Below, one piece after another: positions 18,480 to 28,794 of a stretch of 64,000 nucleotides of DNA. Source of the stretch: Chamaesiphon sp041738715 (GTDB lineage: Bacteria; Cyanobacteriota; Cyanobacteriia; Cyanobacteriales; Chamaesiphonaceae). Below the pieces are notes generated by a model. It saw only the letters and a program-made list of their open reading frames with translations, made no database searches and was not told the origin of the DNA. The first letter of the stretch is position 1. Each line of letters opens with the position of its first letter. The translations under genes were made by a program, and so were the position numbers. Where the stretch lies: positions 1 through 64,000 of the forward strand of contig JBGSPI010000099.1 in the NCBI GenBank assembly GCA_041738715.1. The letters run 5' to 3'.

Positions 18480-19955
18480 ATGGATATCAAAGCGATCGCT
18501 ACAACAAGTCTGGATTGGACTGGAGATCTTCTGGCAATTGGGTTTTATGAAGATGCTGTCGAACTCAGTGGCGATCTTGCCCAACTGGATACAAAGTTGC
18601 AAGGTGTGATCGCCGCTCTCATTGCTGAGACAGAGTTTAAAGGAGCAAAAGCCAGCAGCGCGGTGACTCGCGTGGGTGTAAATACGCCCATTAAGAAAAT
18701 TATGCTCGTGGGCTTAGGTAAAGCTGAAGGTCTGAAACTAGACACCTTGCGGAAAGCTAGTGCTACTATTGGTCGTGTTGCCAAACGGGAGAAGGCCCTC
18801 AGCTTGGGAATTAGTCTACCGATGTGGAATGGAGATGGTGCTGCCACCACCCAGGTGATTACGGAAGGTCTACTCCTAGCTCTACATCAAGATCATCGAT
18901 TCAAGTCAGAAGTAGAAGACAAAAATAAGCTGGTATTGACAGAAGTTCATTTACTCGAATCGGCCGGAAATGATGCCGCGATTGCCAAAGCCAAAGCCAT
19001 CTGTGATGGGGTGATTTTGGCCCGAGAATTAGTTGCCGCACCCGCAAATTTCGTCACGCCGATGAGTTTAGCCGCAACCGCCGAAGAACTGGCGAAAGAC
19101 TATGGCTTCACAGTCAAAATTCTCGAACAGGCGGAATGCGAAGAGTTGAAAATGGGTGCATTTCTCGGCGTAGCACAAGCATCCGAAATGCCACCTAAGT
19201 TTATCCATCTTACTTATACCCCTGCCGGAACACCACGCCGGAAACTCGCGATCGTGGGTAAGGGTTTAACCTTTGACTCTGGTGGCTTAAATATCAAAGG
19301 TGTGGGCAGTGGCATCGAAACGATGAAAATGGATATGGGTGGTGCGGCGGCTACCTTTGGTGCTGCAAAAGCCATCGGTCAACTCCAACCAGATGTAGAA
19401 GTTCACTTCATCAGTGCTGTCACCGAAAATATGATTAGTGGTCGGGCGATGCACCCTGGAGACATCTTAACTGCGTCGAATGGTAAAACGATCGAAATCA
19501 ATAACACTGATGCTGAAGGGCGATTAACTCTTGCTGATGCCCTAGTCTATGCGGACAAATTGGGTGTAGATGCGATCGTCGATCTGGCAACACTCACGGG
19601 AGCTTGTATTATTGCCTTGGGCGATGATATTTCTGGTTTATGGAGTCCCGAACAATCTCTGGCAAATGAGATTATTGCTGCGGCTGAATTAGCCGGAGAA
19701 AATTTTTGGCAGATGCCTCTAGCAGATAAATATTTCGAGGGGATTAAATCCCCGATTGCGGATCTGAAAAATACTGGTCCGCGTGGGGGTGGTTCGATTA
19801 CGGCGGCTCTATTTCTCAAACAGTTTGTCAAAGATACTCCCTGGGCGCATTTAGATGTGGCTGGGCCAGTTTGGAGTGACAAAGAACATGGTGTAAATAA
19901 TTCCGGTGCGACAGGTCATCCAGTCAGGACTTTGGTTAACTGGGTGTTGAGTTAG
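18480..19955 (+). CDS. pepA: Leucyl aminopeptidase (M17 family)
   Basis: A cytosolic manganese- or zinc-dependent aminopeptidase that removes N-terminal residues during peptide turnover. The 491-residue protein has the variable N-terminal domain and the M17 catalytic domain. GKGLTFDSGGLNIK supplies metal ligands and the catalytic Lys. The signature NTDAEGRLTLADAL supplies Asp and Glu ligands, and the Arg of DAEGR is the second catalytic residue. Length fits the family. It is transcribed divergently from the cupin gene across a 220-base gap, and about 430 non-coding bases follow. Confidence 0.96.
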   Translation: MDIKAIATTSLDWTGDLLAIGFYEDAVELSGDLAQLDTKLQGVIAALIAETEFKGAKASSAVTRVGVNTPIKKIMLVGLGKAEGLKLDTLRKASATIGRVAKREKALSLGISLPMWNGDGAATTQVITEGLLLALHQDHRFKSEVEDKNKLVLTEVHLLESAGNDAAIAKAKAICDGVILARELVAAPANFVTPMSLAATAEELAKDYGFTVKILEQAECEELKMGAFLGVAQASEMPPKFIHLTYTPAGTPRRKLAIVGKGLTFDSGGLNIKGVGSGIETMKMDMGGAAATFGAAKAIGQLQPDVEVHFISAVTENMISGRAMHPGDILTASNGKTIEINNTDAEGRLTLADALVYADKLGVDAIVDLATLTGACIIALGDDISGLWSPEQSLANEIIAAAELAGENFWQMPLADKYFEGIKSPIADLKNTGPRGGGSITAALFLKQFVKDTPWAHLDVAGPVWSDKEHGVNNSGATGHPVRTLVNWVLS

Positions 19956-20403
19956 AGAGATGGGAAATGGGAGTTTGGAGTTGAGTAGAACAAAAAATAA
20001 AAAATAGTAAATCAATTCCTTCTTCCTTTCTCCCTTTTCCGAATTTATTAACTTTTATCTCAGTTAAATGAGAGCTAAATGAGCTTTAAATTCAGATCGA
20101 AGGGTGAATTTACTAATTAGATAGAGACTTCGAGAGAGCAATGATGAGATCGAGTTTAACTTTGTTGAATTTCCGTAACAAAAGTTCTGAAAAAATGCTT
20201 ATTTACTCCTAACTATAAATAATTAAGAAATATCTCTAAAGCGAACTTTAGTAACGGCAAAAGCGTACTAAGTAAGTAGTGAGATCGACGATCCTAACCG
20301 ATCGCTAGAACTAATCACGAATAATTAAAATCTGCTTCGATTCGGGGTGAATAGCCAAGCATCGATCAAGATTGATACTTAACCTATTGTGGTGGCAGTG
20401 GTG
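19956..20403. other. Intergenic region without recognisable features
   Basis: About 450 bases separate pepA from the pentapeptide-repeat gene. I see AT-rich sequence with no ORF of note, no RNA gene and no repeat matching elsewhere in the window. Confidence 0.5.
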
Positions 20404-21189
20404 ATGAAAACTAGCACATTACTGAGGATGTATGAAGCTGGAGAGCGTGACTTTGCTGGCGTAGATTTGACAGGAGCCGATCTACAAGGCGTAGCTTTAA
20501 TCGAAGTAAATTTGCGGGGTGCTAATCTCACTGGGGCAAATCTAAGCAGAGCATTTCTCACTCGATCGGATTTGAGTTGCACCAAGTTGAATTGGGTAAA
20601 TCTCAGCTTTGTGAAGATGAGCGAAGGCAACCTCAGTGGTGCTGATTTATCTAAAGGAAATTTACAAGGGGCATTCTTGGTCAAGTCTGCATTACTTGCG
20701 GCCCGAATGAGTGCAGCCAATCTCAGCGGCGCGAATCTTCGGGGTGCTAATTTAGCTGGAGCTAACTTGTGCGGTGCTAATCTCTATCGTGTTAATTTAC
20801 GAGATGCTAATTTAGTTGGTGTAAATTTTAACTGGGCGAATGCCTTGGAAGGGAGATTGAGCGGCGCAAATCTCCAGGGGACTTCGCTTCAGGGCATGAA
20901 TTTAAGTCGGGCATTTCTCCGAGATTCTAATCTTCAAGGCGGAGAACTCGATGGTGTCAATCTGACGGAAGCTCGGCTTTTGGGAGCAAATCTAGCTGGG
21001 GCAAATTTAACAGGAGCTAATCTCACTGCCGCTGAATTAGGCTATGTAAATCTTCAGGGTGCTAACCTGACTGGCGCGAAACTAACTAAAGCTAATTTGA
21101 TGGGGGCTAATCTCGCCCGAACGATCCTCGATCGAGTCGATCTCACCGATACAAATCTAGACCAGATTAGTTTAAATTGGGCATATTAG
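20404..21189 (+). CDS. Pentapeptide-repeat protein
   Basis: From the ATG at 20404 the product is 261 residues. After about 15 residues it is composed almost entirely of A(D/N)LXX pentapeptides (for example GANLTGANLSRAFL, GANLRGANLAGANL). These form a right-handed quadrilateral beta-helix. Such proteins are very common in cyanobacteria and mostly uncharacterised. Some of them mimic DNA, but nothing here shows that. There is no signal peptide, so it is probably cytosolic. A GTG at 20389 is an upstream in-frame alternative. The next gene follows after 30 bases on the same strand, so the two may be co-transcribed. Confidence 0.92.
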   Translation: MKTSTLLRMYEAGERDFAGVDLTGADLQGVALIEVNLRGANLTGANLSRAFLTRSDLSCTKLNWVNLSFVKMSEGNLSGADLSKGNLQGAFLVKSALLAARMSAANLSGANLRGANLAGANLCGANLYRVNLRDANLVGVNFNWANALEGRLSGANLQGTSLQGMNLSRAFLRDSNLQGGELDGVNLTEARLLGANLAGANLTGANLTAAELGYVNLQGANLTGAKLTKANLMGANLARTILDRVDLTDTNLDQISLNWAY

Positions 21190-21219
21190 GGAAGATTACC
21201 TTATCTAGGCAGTAGATTT

Positions 21220-22560
21220 GTGACTTCTTCAATTCCACCCGATCGATCTGCTGAGGTTTCACCCAGGATCGATTTAGCTAGTATTCAACAACTTCGCAAT
21301 TGGTTTGATGCTCAACTGATTGTCGATTTTCGGAAGTTAGAACAGACGAGAAGATCGAGTATCAACACGATTGTAGTTGTGACGTTGATTTTTAGTGTTA
21401 TGTTTGGAAGTATTTTAGTTTTAGGTTGGTGCTTATTACCGCCGATAACACCGATAGCTAGCAAATCAACTTCACCCGCCAAGACAGCCGGAATCTGTCC
21501 TCCAGGCATCGCCCAATCTGAATGCGACTTATTGACATCAAATCCACAAATCACTGGCTATTTAGCTCAACAAAAAATCGATCTCAAGGAAGAATCTGGC
21601 TATAGTTTAATTGAATTTTATCAGATTCCACTCTCCATTTTTGTGACCATTCTTGCACTAGGTTGGATATTTATTACTTTCATTGGTGGGGTAATTGATA
21701 ATTATCGCGTTGGTTGGCGATCTCCAATCGTTCGCAAAGTAATTGACTTTATCGATACCGATCGCCTGATCGCATATATTGGGCAAGCTGAAGCCCAAGA
21801 TGTGCGACAGTCATTACTCCACAGTGGGATGGCAAATAGCGAACGGCAAGAATTAATCTACATCAATCTGGATGATTCGATCTCCATTAAATGGCAAAAT
21901 ATGCGGATCGTCTGCTCCGATCTCCAGGCGACAATTCCCACTGATAGTTTACTAAGCGTTATCGATAGCTTTTTCAAAATTATCCATGAGCAATCGGGGT
22001 TGCAGAGATTATTCAAGCTAAATTTTGCCTCATTAATTATCAAAGCAATTAGGTCGATCGTTTATCTTTTCAAATCGCTAATTATCAAACAGTTTGACGC
22101 TGATGATTTCACTCGTGAAGTAATCGGCAATGATGCCGGACGCAAGATAATTTTTCAAGGGATGTTTTGCCAAATATTACGCCCAGAGGCAAATGAATTG
22201 GGACAAATGCTTGTAGTCCCCAAGCAAGCGAAGTTGAAAATACCTAACTATCTAGGAAAAGCTTTCCAAATTGCCGATCCAGAATTCGATCGACTCTTCA
22301 CTATTTATAGTCGCGATCGAACAACACCCCTCCAAATTTTATCACCAGCAGTCAGAAGATCTGCGATCAATTACTACCGAACCAGTCGGTGTCCAATCTA
22401 CCTCTCCGCCAACGATCGAATGACATATATCGGTATTACCACCTCATCCCAATTTCTCGAACCGAAGTTAGGTCGAAATATGCTTACATTTGCTCCCGTT
22501 CGCGATTATTATAACGCGATTAAATTTATGTTAGATATTGCCGCAAATTTGGAGAAGTGA
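21220..22560 (+). CDS. Membrane protein with cytosolic domain, unknown function
   Basis: The 446-residue protein starts at a GTG 30 bases after the pentapeptide gene. It has two transmembrane segments, at about residues 49-73 (TIVVVTLIFSVMFGSILVLG) and 138-160 (SIFVTILALGWIFITFIGG). They flank a roughly 65-residue loop containing two cysteines (GICPPG and SECDLL). A 280-residue C-terminal domain follows. It includes RQELIYINLDDSISIKWQ and is probably cytosolic. The DUF3137-like pattern of two membrane helices followed by a soluble domain is suggestive but not secure. No catalytic motif is visible. Confidence 0.6.
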   Translation: MTSSIPPDRSAEVSPRIDLASIQQLRNWFDAQLIVDFRKLEQTRRSSINTIVVVTLIFSVMFGSILVLGWCLLPPITPIASKSTSPAKTAGICPPGIAQSECDLLTSNPQITGYLAQQKIDLKEESGYSLIEFYQIPLSIFVTILALGWIFITFIGGVIDNYRVGWRSPIVRKVIDFIDTDRLIAYIGQAEAQDVRQSLLHSGMANSERQELIYINLDDSISIKWQNMRIVCSDLQATIPTDSLLSVIDSFFKIIHEQSGLQRLFKLNFASLIIKAIRSIVYLFKSLIIKQFDADDFTREVIGNDAGRKIIFQGMFCQILRPEANELGQMLVVPKQAKLKIPNYLGKAFQIADPEFDRLFTIYSRDRTTPLQILSPAVRRSAINYYRTSRCPIYLSANDRMTYIGITTSSQFLEPKLGRNMLTFAPVRDYYNAIKFMLDIAANLEK

Positions 22561-22771
22561 ATCCTGGAAAATGATTTGGACAATGCCAACAGCTTGGGAA
22601 GCTTACACCGATTGGTATGCAGGCAGACAACAGTGCAACAGAAATGACCGGCTTGCCGCCCAATTTATAATTTATAATTTCGATCAGCACTAGCCTTCGC
22701 CGAACATTGCTGTCATCCTAATATACATGTGGTTAAAAACGCAACTTGCCCCCAAGATCTAATTATCACAA

Positions 22772-24271
22772 ATGACTACAACAGGAAATATAACAACAAT
22801 CGCCCTATTAATTATCGCGCTCGGAATTCTGGGGTGGGGTTATTATCGAAATCGAGACTTAGGTAAATTCGGTATCCTGTCGTGGTTGCAATCAGTCGTG
22901 CTGATGGTGCCGTGGCTATTATGTTTCGGTGCATTATCTGTAGGTCTATACATCAATCTCGTGGGAATTCTGTTCCTGTTAATGACATCCACAGGTGTCT
23001 ATGTTTGGCTAGGTACTCAAGTCCGACTAGCGGCACAGGATCCAGATGTAGCTGCCAAAATTGTCGAGCGCAGGATCAAGTCTCAATCGAGACAATCTCC
23101 CAACCCCAGTGAAATCGACACACAAGCCCTCCCGAACCCGATAGATATGCCCCACATACCTGATGCAGATTTAGCAGGCATCAAGGCGATTTTTGGCATC
23201 GATACTTTTTTTGCAACGGAGACGATTCCTTACCAACAGGGGGCGATTTTCAAAGGAAATCTGCGGGGAGAGGCTGCGGCAGTACATCACAGATTGAGTG
23301 AAAAACTGATCGATAAAGTCGGTGAAAGGTATCGTTTGTTCCTGATTCCCGATCCAGAAGATCGTCCTGTTGTGGTAGTTTTACCTAGTAGTAACGATCC
23401 TCAACCTGCTACCATCGGGCAGAAAATCCTCGCAGTAGTGATGTTTTTTGCAACGATCGCCACTAGTCTGGAAGCAATGGGTGTGTTTCTTGGCTTTGAT
23501 TTTTATGCACATACCGAACGCATCCAGGAAGTCTTGCCCTTGTCATTGGGTATTTGGACAATTTTGATTGCTCACGAAGTGGGGCACCAGATATTGGCAC
23601 GGCTGCGACAGGTTAAAATCGGCTTACCCTTCTTTCTCCCGACCGGACAAATTGGCTCATTTGGGGCAATTACGCGGTTTGAATCTTTATTACCCGATCG
23701 CAGTGTACTATTTGATGTCTCATTGGCAGGCCCCGCTACTGGTGGTTTAATCTCTCTCATGATTCTAATTCTGGGCTTGATCCTCTCCAAAACTGGTGCA
23801 GGATTGGATCTTCCCTCCCAATTTTTCCAAGGCTCAATTTTAGTCGGAGCGTTAGCTAAGATTGTATTGGGCAGTGCTGTACATCAAGCCTCAATCTCGA
23901 TTCATCCTTTAGTGATCATTGGTTGGTTAGGTTTAGTCATTAATGCCCTTAATTTGATGCCAATTGGTCAACTAGATGGCGGTAGAATCGTTCAAGCTAT
24001 CTACGGTCGCAAAATAGCCCAAAGAGCAACATTAGTGACTTTGGTAATCTTAGGAATTGTGGCATTTTTTAACCCAGCCAATCTGGTGATTCTCTACTGG
24101 CTAATTCTGGTGGGATTTTTACAACGCGCCTTAGAACGTCCGAGTTTAGATGAAATCACGGAACCAAATGATGCTCGTGCAGCACTCGGCTTATTAGCAT
24201 TATTTCTGATGGCAGCAACAGTAATTCCGTTTAGTCCTGATTTGGCAGGGAGATTAGGCATCGGGGGATGA
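22772..24271 (+). CDS. Site-2 protease family protein (M50, EGY-like)
   Basis: An intramembrane zinc metalloprotease of 499 residues. The zinc-binding HEVGH lies near residue 268 in a membrane helix, and the third ligand lies in LMPIGQLDGGR near residue 402, exactly as in S2P proteases. Between them is PFFLPTGQIGSFGAITRFES, characteristic of the cyanobacterial and plastid EGY group. About eight membrane segments are visible, and the N-terminal third contains a soluble insert with the FKGNLRG motif of EGY proteins. Plant EGY1 is required for thylakoid development. The cyanobacterial substrate is unknown. The gene appears monocistronic. Confidence 0.92.
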   Translation: MTTTGNITTIALLIIALGILGWGYYRNRDLGKFGILSWLQSVVLMVPWLLCFGALSVGLYINLVGILFLLMTSTGVYVWLGTQVRLAAQDPDVAAKIVERRIKSQSRQSPNPSEIDTQALPNPIDMPHIPDADLAGIKAIFGIDTFFATETIPYQQGAIFKGNLRGEAAAVHHRLSEKLIDKVGERYRLFLIPDPEDRPVVVVLPSSNDPQPATIGQKILAVVMFFATIATSLEAMGVFLGFDFYAHTERIQEVLPLSLGIWTILIAHEVGHQILARLRQVKIGLPFFLPTGQIGSFGAITRFESLLPDRSVLFDVSLAGPATGGLISLMILILGLILSKTGAGLDLPSQFFQGSILVGALAKIVLGSAVHQASISIHPLVIIGWLGLVINALNLMPIGQLDGGRIVQAIYGRKIAQRATLVTLVILGIVAFFNPANLVILYWLILVGFLQRALERPSLDEITEPNDARAALGLLALFLMAATVIPFSPDLAGRLGIGG

Positions 24272-24524
24272 TTCAATACGGTTTTGATTGCCCAGCAAAT
24301 TTACAAATCCTTCGATATGAACCTTGACCCCATCTGCGATCGCCATAATTAATATACTACACAGAGGTTGCGATGTTAAGTTCCCAGACAAGAGGCAATC
24401 TGAATTTTCCACTTCCTGTGGTGCTGGCGATCGATCTGATTAGGACTTATTCTTCTAGAATACAAGGGGCAATTCATAATTTGGCCCTTGTATCCATGTA
24501 GTTCGGTTTGGGAGTGGCAAATTT

Positions 24525-25547
24525 TTATTGTTCGACAAACACCTGATAATAATTGAGATACCACTCAACAAACTTTGTAATGCCATCTTTTAAGGAAGTT
24601 TGCGGTTTAAAACCGACATCCTGCATCAAATCTTCCACATCTGCATAAGTTGCAACTACGTCACCAGCCTGCATCGGCAGAAAATTTTTCTCAGCTTTTT
24701 TCCCCAAACACTCTTCAATAGTTTCGATAAAAGCCAGCAATTCGACTGGTTGACTGTTCCCAATGTTATATATTTTATAGGGAGCTTTACTCGTACCTGG
24801 ATCGGGACTGGCTCCACTCCAGAGTGGATTGGGTTGGGGAATCTTATCGATCGTGCGGACGATGCCTTCAACGATATCATCAATGTAGGTGAAATCGCGT
24901 TTCATTTTTCCATGATTGAAGACATCAATTGGTTTGCCCGCTAAGATAGCTTTGGTAAATAAAATCGGTGCCATATCAGGACGACCCCAAGGGCCGTATA
25001 CTGTGAAAAACCGCAAACCTGTGGTCGGGATATTATACAGATGGCTGTAGGTGTGCGCCATCAATTCATTAGCTTTTTTCGTGGCAGCGTAGAGACTGAT
25101 TGGATGATCGACATTATCATGAACTGAAAATGGCATTTTGGTATTTGCGCCATAGACCGAACTAGAAGAAGCATACACGAGATGCTGGACTTGGTGATGG
25201 CGACAGCCTTCGAGAATATTGCTAAACCCACTGATATTGCTATCGATATAGGCGCGGGGATTTTGGAGGGAGTAGCGCACACCCGCTTGGGCGGCTAGGT
25301 TGACGACGACTTCAAATTTAGCAGCAGCGAACAACTGTTCGATTCCCTCTCGATCGGCTAGATCGAGTTGATGAAAGGTAAAATTAGGGTGTGCTTGGAG
25401 TTGGATGAGTCGGTCTTGTTTGAGTTTTACGTCATAATAACCATTGAGATTGTCAATCCCAATTACTTTGTGTCCATCAGCGAGGAGTCTCTGGCTGAGG
25501 TGAAAACCAATAAACCCAGCCGCTCCAGTCACTAAAATATGCTGCAT
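24525..25547 (-). CDS. UDP-glucuronate 4-epimerase-like NAD-dependent epimerase
   Basis: The 340-residue short-chain dehydrogenase has the NAD-binding GAAGFIGFHL near the N-terminus. The catalytic Ser and YxxxK follow in SSSSVYG and YAATKKANE. TGLRFFTVYGPWGRPDMA, GKMKRDFTYIDDIVEGI and a long C-terminal substrate domain match bacterial UDP-glucuronate 4-epimerases (CapI/LpsL type), which supply UDP-galacturonate for surface polysaccharides. It lies 21 bases downstream of the asparagine synthase gene, and both belong to a four-gene minus-strand run. A UDP-glucose 4-epimerase is less likely because of the GRPDMA motif. Confidence 0.88.
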   Translation of the reverse strand: MQHILVTGAAGFIGFHLSQRLLADGHKVIGIDNLNGYYDVKLKQDRLIQLQAHPNFTFHQLDLADREGIEQLFAAAKFEVVVNLAAQAGVRYSLQNPRAYIDSNISGFSNILEGCRHHQVQHLVYASSSSVYGANTKMPFSVHDNVDHPISLYAATKKANELMAHTYSHLYNIPTTGLRFFTVYGPWGRPDMAPILFTKAILAGKPIDVFNHGKMKRDFTYIDDIVEGIVRTIDKIPQPNPLWSGASPDPGTSKAPYKIYNIGNSQPVELLAFIETIEECLGKKAEKNFLPMQAGDVVATYADVEDLMQDVGFKPQTSLKDGITKFVEWYLNYYQVFVEQ

Positions 25548-25568
25548 ATCAATCTCAAGTTTTTAGTT

Positions 25569-27527
25569 CTAATTTAGCTGGGGATGTTCTTCTAGCCAAG
25601 CTTGGAACATCAGAATATTCCATAGGGCATAACTACGATCGAATTCACCGGATAGGTGTTCATCCCACTGCTGACGTACTGCTCGAACGTTGAAAAAGCC
25701 TTCGCGTTCGAGCCGTTGTTCGGCGAGGAGAGATTCCGCCCAGTCGCGTAATTCTGCCCGCAACCAGGAATCAATCGGCACGCCAAAGCCCATTTTGGGT
25801 CGATCGATTAATTCACTTGGTACATACTGGTAGAGTACTTGGCGCAATAACCACTTGCCTTGATTATTTCGCAGTTTCATGGACAAGGGCAATTGCCAAG
25901 CGAATTCGATCGCTCGTCGATCGAGAAATGGTACCCGCGATTCCAGACTCACAGCCATTGCTGCTCGATCGACCTTAACTAGGATATCATCTGGCAAGTA
26001 ACTCATCATATCTAAATACATCATCCGCTCGGCAAAATCGAGTTGCAGATCGAGCCAGTCGGGGGGATGGGTGACGATGGTTGCAGGTTCAGTACTATTT
26101 AAGACTATATCGGCGGGATTTTTCCAAGTTGAAAGCAATTCGCGGTACATTTCCAGGGGCTGTTTACTCGCTAATGCTCCGGCAATTTTATGAATTTTTC
26201 GCCCAGCTTGGACATTTTGTAATTTAGGGGCAAACTGACCGATGCGATCGACAATTCCATCCCACTGTTTTGGCGGTACTGACATCAACAACTTAGCATA
26301 AAATTGGCGCATTCCTAGTGGAATCCAACTAATTTTTTGCCAAATATCAATCCCAATAAAATATCTACTATATCCGCCAAATAATTCGTCTCCCGCATCG
26401 CCAGACAAGCTGACAGTCACGTGTTCGCGGGTCATTTTTGAGAGTAGAAAGGTGGGAATTTGGGATGGATCGGCAAATGGTTCATCATACAATTGTGGCA
26501 ACTGGGGAATCACGCCCAAGGCATCTGCGGGGGTGACATATAGTTCGGTATGCTCCGTACCTAAATGTGCGGCGACGGATTTGGCATATTCCGCCTCATT
26601 GTATTGTTGCTCGGTAAAACCGATCGAAAAAGTTTTAATCGGTCGAGTAGATTGTGCTTGCATCAGAGCCACAATCGTCGAAGAATCAATCCCCCCAGAG
26701 AGAAATGCACCGAGTGGCACATCGGCAACCATTTGTTCCTGAATTATCTCCCGTAATAGTTTATCTAACTGGGCGATCGCTTCAGCGTCAGTACCTTGAA
26801 ATCGATCTCTCATCCCCTTTTCGACGACGGTTTGGAGATCCCAATAGGGAATGGGTGTAGCTGTGGGGTGTTCTGAGTTAAAACTGATTGTCGTCCCTGG
26901 TGTGAGCTTACTAATGCCCTCGTAAATCGAGTGTGGCGCAGGGATATAACCGTACCGAACGAATAGAGTTAGGGCAGATCTGTCTATTTTTCCCTGCCAT
27001 TGGGGATGGGCGACAAGAGCTTTTAATTCTGAGCCGAAGAGGAGCGTATCGCCGACCCAACCGTAATATAATGGCTTTTCACCCGCTCGATCACGACACA
27101 GGTGGAGAACGCGCTCCTGAGTATCCCACAGGGCAAAGGCAAACATCCCGACAAACTTCTGGAGTGCCACTGTCAAACCCCACTCAGTAACAGCAGCTAG
27201 CATTACTTCTGTATCGGAATGACCGCGAAATTGATAACCTTGCTGGCTCAGTTCTGTTCGCAAGACAGCAAAATTATAGATTTCTCCATTAAAGACGATC
27301 GCATAGCGACCATCTGTTGATAACATCGGCTGTGCCCCCTCCGGCGACAGATCGAGAATTGCCAAGCGACGATGCCCCAAGGCAACGCCTGCGGCAGGAT
27401 CGAGCCAGATCCCACTACTATCCGGCCCTCGTGTAATCAGGGTGTCCGTCATAGCGGTAACAATGCGCTGACTCTCTGCTGGACTAGATTGATTCGATCG
27501 ATCCCAATAACCCGCAATTCCACACAT
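25569..27527 (-). CDS. asnB: Asparagine synthase (glutamine-hydrolysing), polysaccharide-locus type
   Basis: Translation most likely starts at 27527, because this gives MCGIAGYWDRS with Cys2 as the N-terminal glutaminase nucleophile. An upstream ATG two codons earlier is in frame. The N-terminal class II glutamine amidotransferase domain has RLAILDLSPEGAQPM and FNGEIYNF. The synthetase domain has the pyrophosphate motif LSGGIDSS near residue 265. Enzymes of this type in exopolysaccharide clusters often amidate uronic acids or act in cell-surface modification rather than making free asparagine. That fits the adjacent uronate epimerase but is inference. Confidence 0.93.
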   Translation of the reverse strand: MCGIAGYWDRSNQSSPAESQRIVTAMTDTLITRGPDSSGIWLDPAAGVALGHRRLAILDLSPEGAQPMLSTDGRYAIVFNGEIYNFAVLRTELSQQGYQFRGHSDTEVMLAAVTEWGLTVALQKFVGMFAFALWDTQERVLHLCRDRAGEKPLYYGWVGDTLLFGSELKALVAHPQWQGKIDRSALTLFVRYGYIPAPHSIYEGISKLTPGTTISFNSEHPTATPIPYWDLQTVVEKGMRDRFQGTDAEAIAQLDKLLREIIQEQMVADVPLGAFLSGGIDSSTIVALMQAQSTRPIKTFSIGFTEQQYNEAEYAKSVAAHLGTEHTELYVTPADALGVIPQLPQLYDEPFADPSQIPTFLLSKMTREHVTVSLSGDAGDELFGGYSRYFIGIDIWQKISWIPLGMRQFYAKLLMSVPPKQWDGIVDRIGQFAPKLQNVQAGRKIHKIAGALASKQPLEMYRELLSTWKNPADIVLNSTEPATIVTHPPDWLDLQLDFAERMMYLDMMSYLPDDILVKVDRAAMAVSLESRVPFLDRRAIEFAWQLPLSMKLRNNQGKWLLRQVLYQYVPSELIDRPKMGFGVPIDSWLRAELRDWAESLLAEQRLEREGFFNVRAVRQQWDEHLSGEFDRSYALWNILMFQAWLEEHPQLN

Positions 27528-27540
27528 AAGCAATTAAAAG

Positions 27541-27599
27541 TATTTTCTGGCGAAGTGGTTGGGTTTCGCCTTGCTCTACCCAACCTAAAATCTACTAAT
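27541..27599. repeat. Interspersed repeat containing GGTTGGGTTTCGCCTTGCTC
   Basis: Copy of the element at 5821-5879. Here the palindromic core (GGTTGGGT and ACCCAACC) is intact and the repeat overlaps the last codons of the glycosyltransferase whose stop is at 27585. Confidence 0.6.
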
Positions 27600-28757
27600 C
27601 GAAGCTAATAAATATTTATATAAAGACTCATACTGCGGCACAATTACGCCTAATGAGAAGTTTTCGACAATCCGTTGGCGGGCTGATATGCCTAACCTAG
27701 CACGTTCTTCAGCTCCCAACTCAACCAAATCTTGCCAACCACGCGCCAAAGCAGTCGCCTCTTGGGGTGGCACGATGTGCCCCGTATCCCCCACAATCCA
27801 GCCAGAATCACCCACATCCGTCACGACACAGGGCACTCCACAGGACATCGCTTCGCCAATAATCATCGGAAAAGCTTCGCCGTAGGCGGAAGAGGAAGTA
27901 ACAATATCTAATCCAGCCATTAAAGTCGAAACATCCCGCCGTTCGCCCAAAAGATGTACGCGATCGGTTAAATTTAACTCAGCAATGAGTTCCTGTAACG
28001 TCTGATTATCTCCATCCACATCCTCTCCAGCGAGAAGAAAATGGACATCAGGATGCTGCTGATGCAACTGCGCCGCCGCGCGCAAAAAATTGGGATGATC
28101 TTTCATCGGATTGTACCGAGCGAAAGAACCAATCAGAAACGTCTCGGCGGGAAGATGAAACTCCTCCCGAACAACCAATCGCGCCGCTGGATTGGGCTTA
28201 AATGTATCGACGTTAAAACCATTCGGGATCGTTAAACATTTTTCAGCGCAATATCCAAGATCGATATGTTGCTGCTGACTGAGTTTCGAGACAAACAAAA
28301 TCCGCGCTGGCAAACTGGAGAGCTTACTACCCAGTTGAATTAAGGCTCTAGTCATCGGTTTATCCGTAGCCAAACAGCTAATGCTGTAATGAATACTCCA
28401 CAGTACCGGAATCTGTCCCTGCCATAAAATAAACCTGGCAATCTGCGCCGCCAGATTCCCATGATACATCCAGCCTTGGATGATATCCGGTTGCAGTTGA
28501 CGCAGTAGCTGAACCAACCGCCATAACACCCCCACCGAAGGTAAACCACCCCGCTGCATATCGATCGAATATACTGGGATGTCGGCTGCTTGAAATTTCT
28601 CTACTAGTGGTCCAGGTTGCATCAGTGATACCACTGTCACCCGAAATCGCTGGGGGTTTAAATGGGAAACTAGCTGATATAGCATCATTTCCGCCCCACC
28701 ACCTTCCAGACTAGTAGTCACATAGACAACTGACAATTGCTGATCCATCCACATCAC
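27585..28757 (-). CDS. Glycosyltransferase family 4
   Basis: The 390-residue GT-B enzyme has the N-terminal YVTTSLEGGGAEMMLYQLV glycine-rich acceptor domain. The C-terminal nucleotide-sugar domain has IGSFARYNPMKDHPNFLRA and the EX7E-like region SSSAYGEAFPMIIGEAMSCG. This is the WaaG/RfaG-like pattern of retaining GT4 enzymes. The donor and acceptor cannot be read from sequence. Its stop overlaps an interspersed repeat. It lies between asnB and the polymerase gene on the same strand, consistent with one polysaccharide transcription unit. Confidence 0.92.
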   Translation of the reverse strand: MMWMDQQLSVVYVTTSLEGGGAEMMLYQLVSHLNPQRFRVTVVSLMQPGPLVEKFQAADIPVYSIDMQRGGLPSVGVLWRLVQLLRQLQPDIIQGWMYHGNLAAQIARFILWQGQIPVLWSIHYSISCLATDKPMTRALIQLGSKLSSLPARILFVSKLSQQQHIDLGYCAEKCLTIPNGFNVDTFKPNPAARLVVREEFHLPAETFLIGSFARYNPMKDHPNFLRAAAQLHQQHPDVHFLLAGEDVDGDNQTLQELIAELNLTDRVHLLGERRDVSTLMAGLDIVTSSSAYGEAFPMIIGEAMSCGVPCVVTDVGDSGWIVGDTGHIVPPQEATALARGWQDLVELGAEERARLGISARQRIVENFSLGVIVPQYESLYKYLLASISRF

Positions 28758-28794
28758 CCCATTTGTCTGTGATAATTTTTGAGTACTGTATCTT

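Noticed and set aside
22571..22693. 40-codon frame starting MIWTMPTAWEAYTDWYAGRQ
   Set aside because: Plausible-looking but short, without a clear ribosome-binding site or recognisable family. It ends in a low-complexity TTTATAATTTATAATTT tract.
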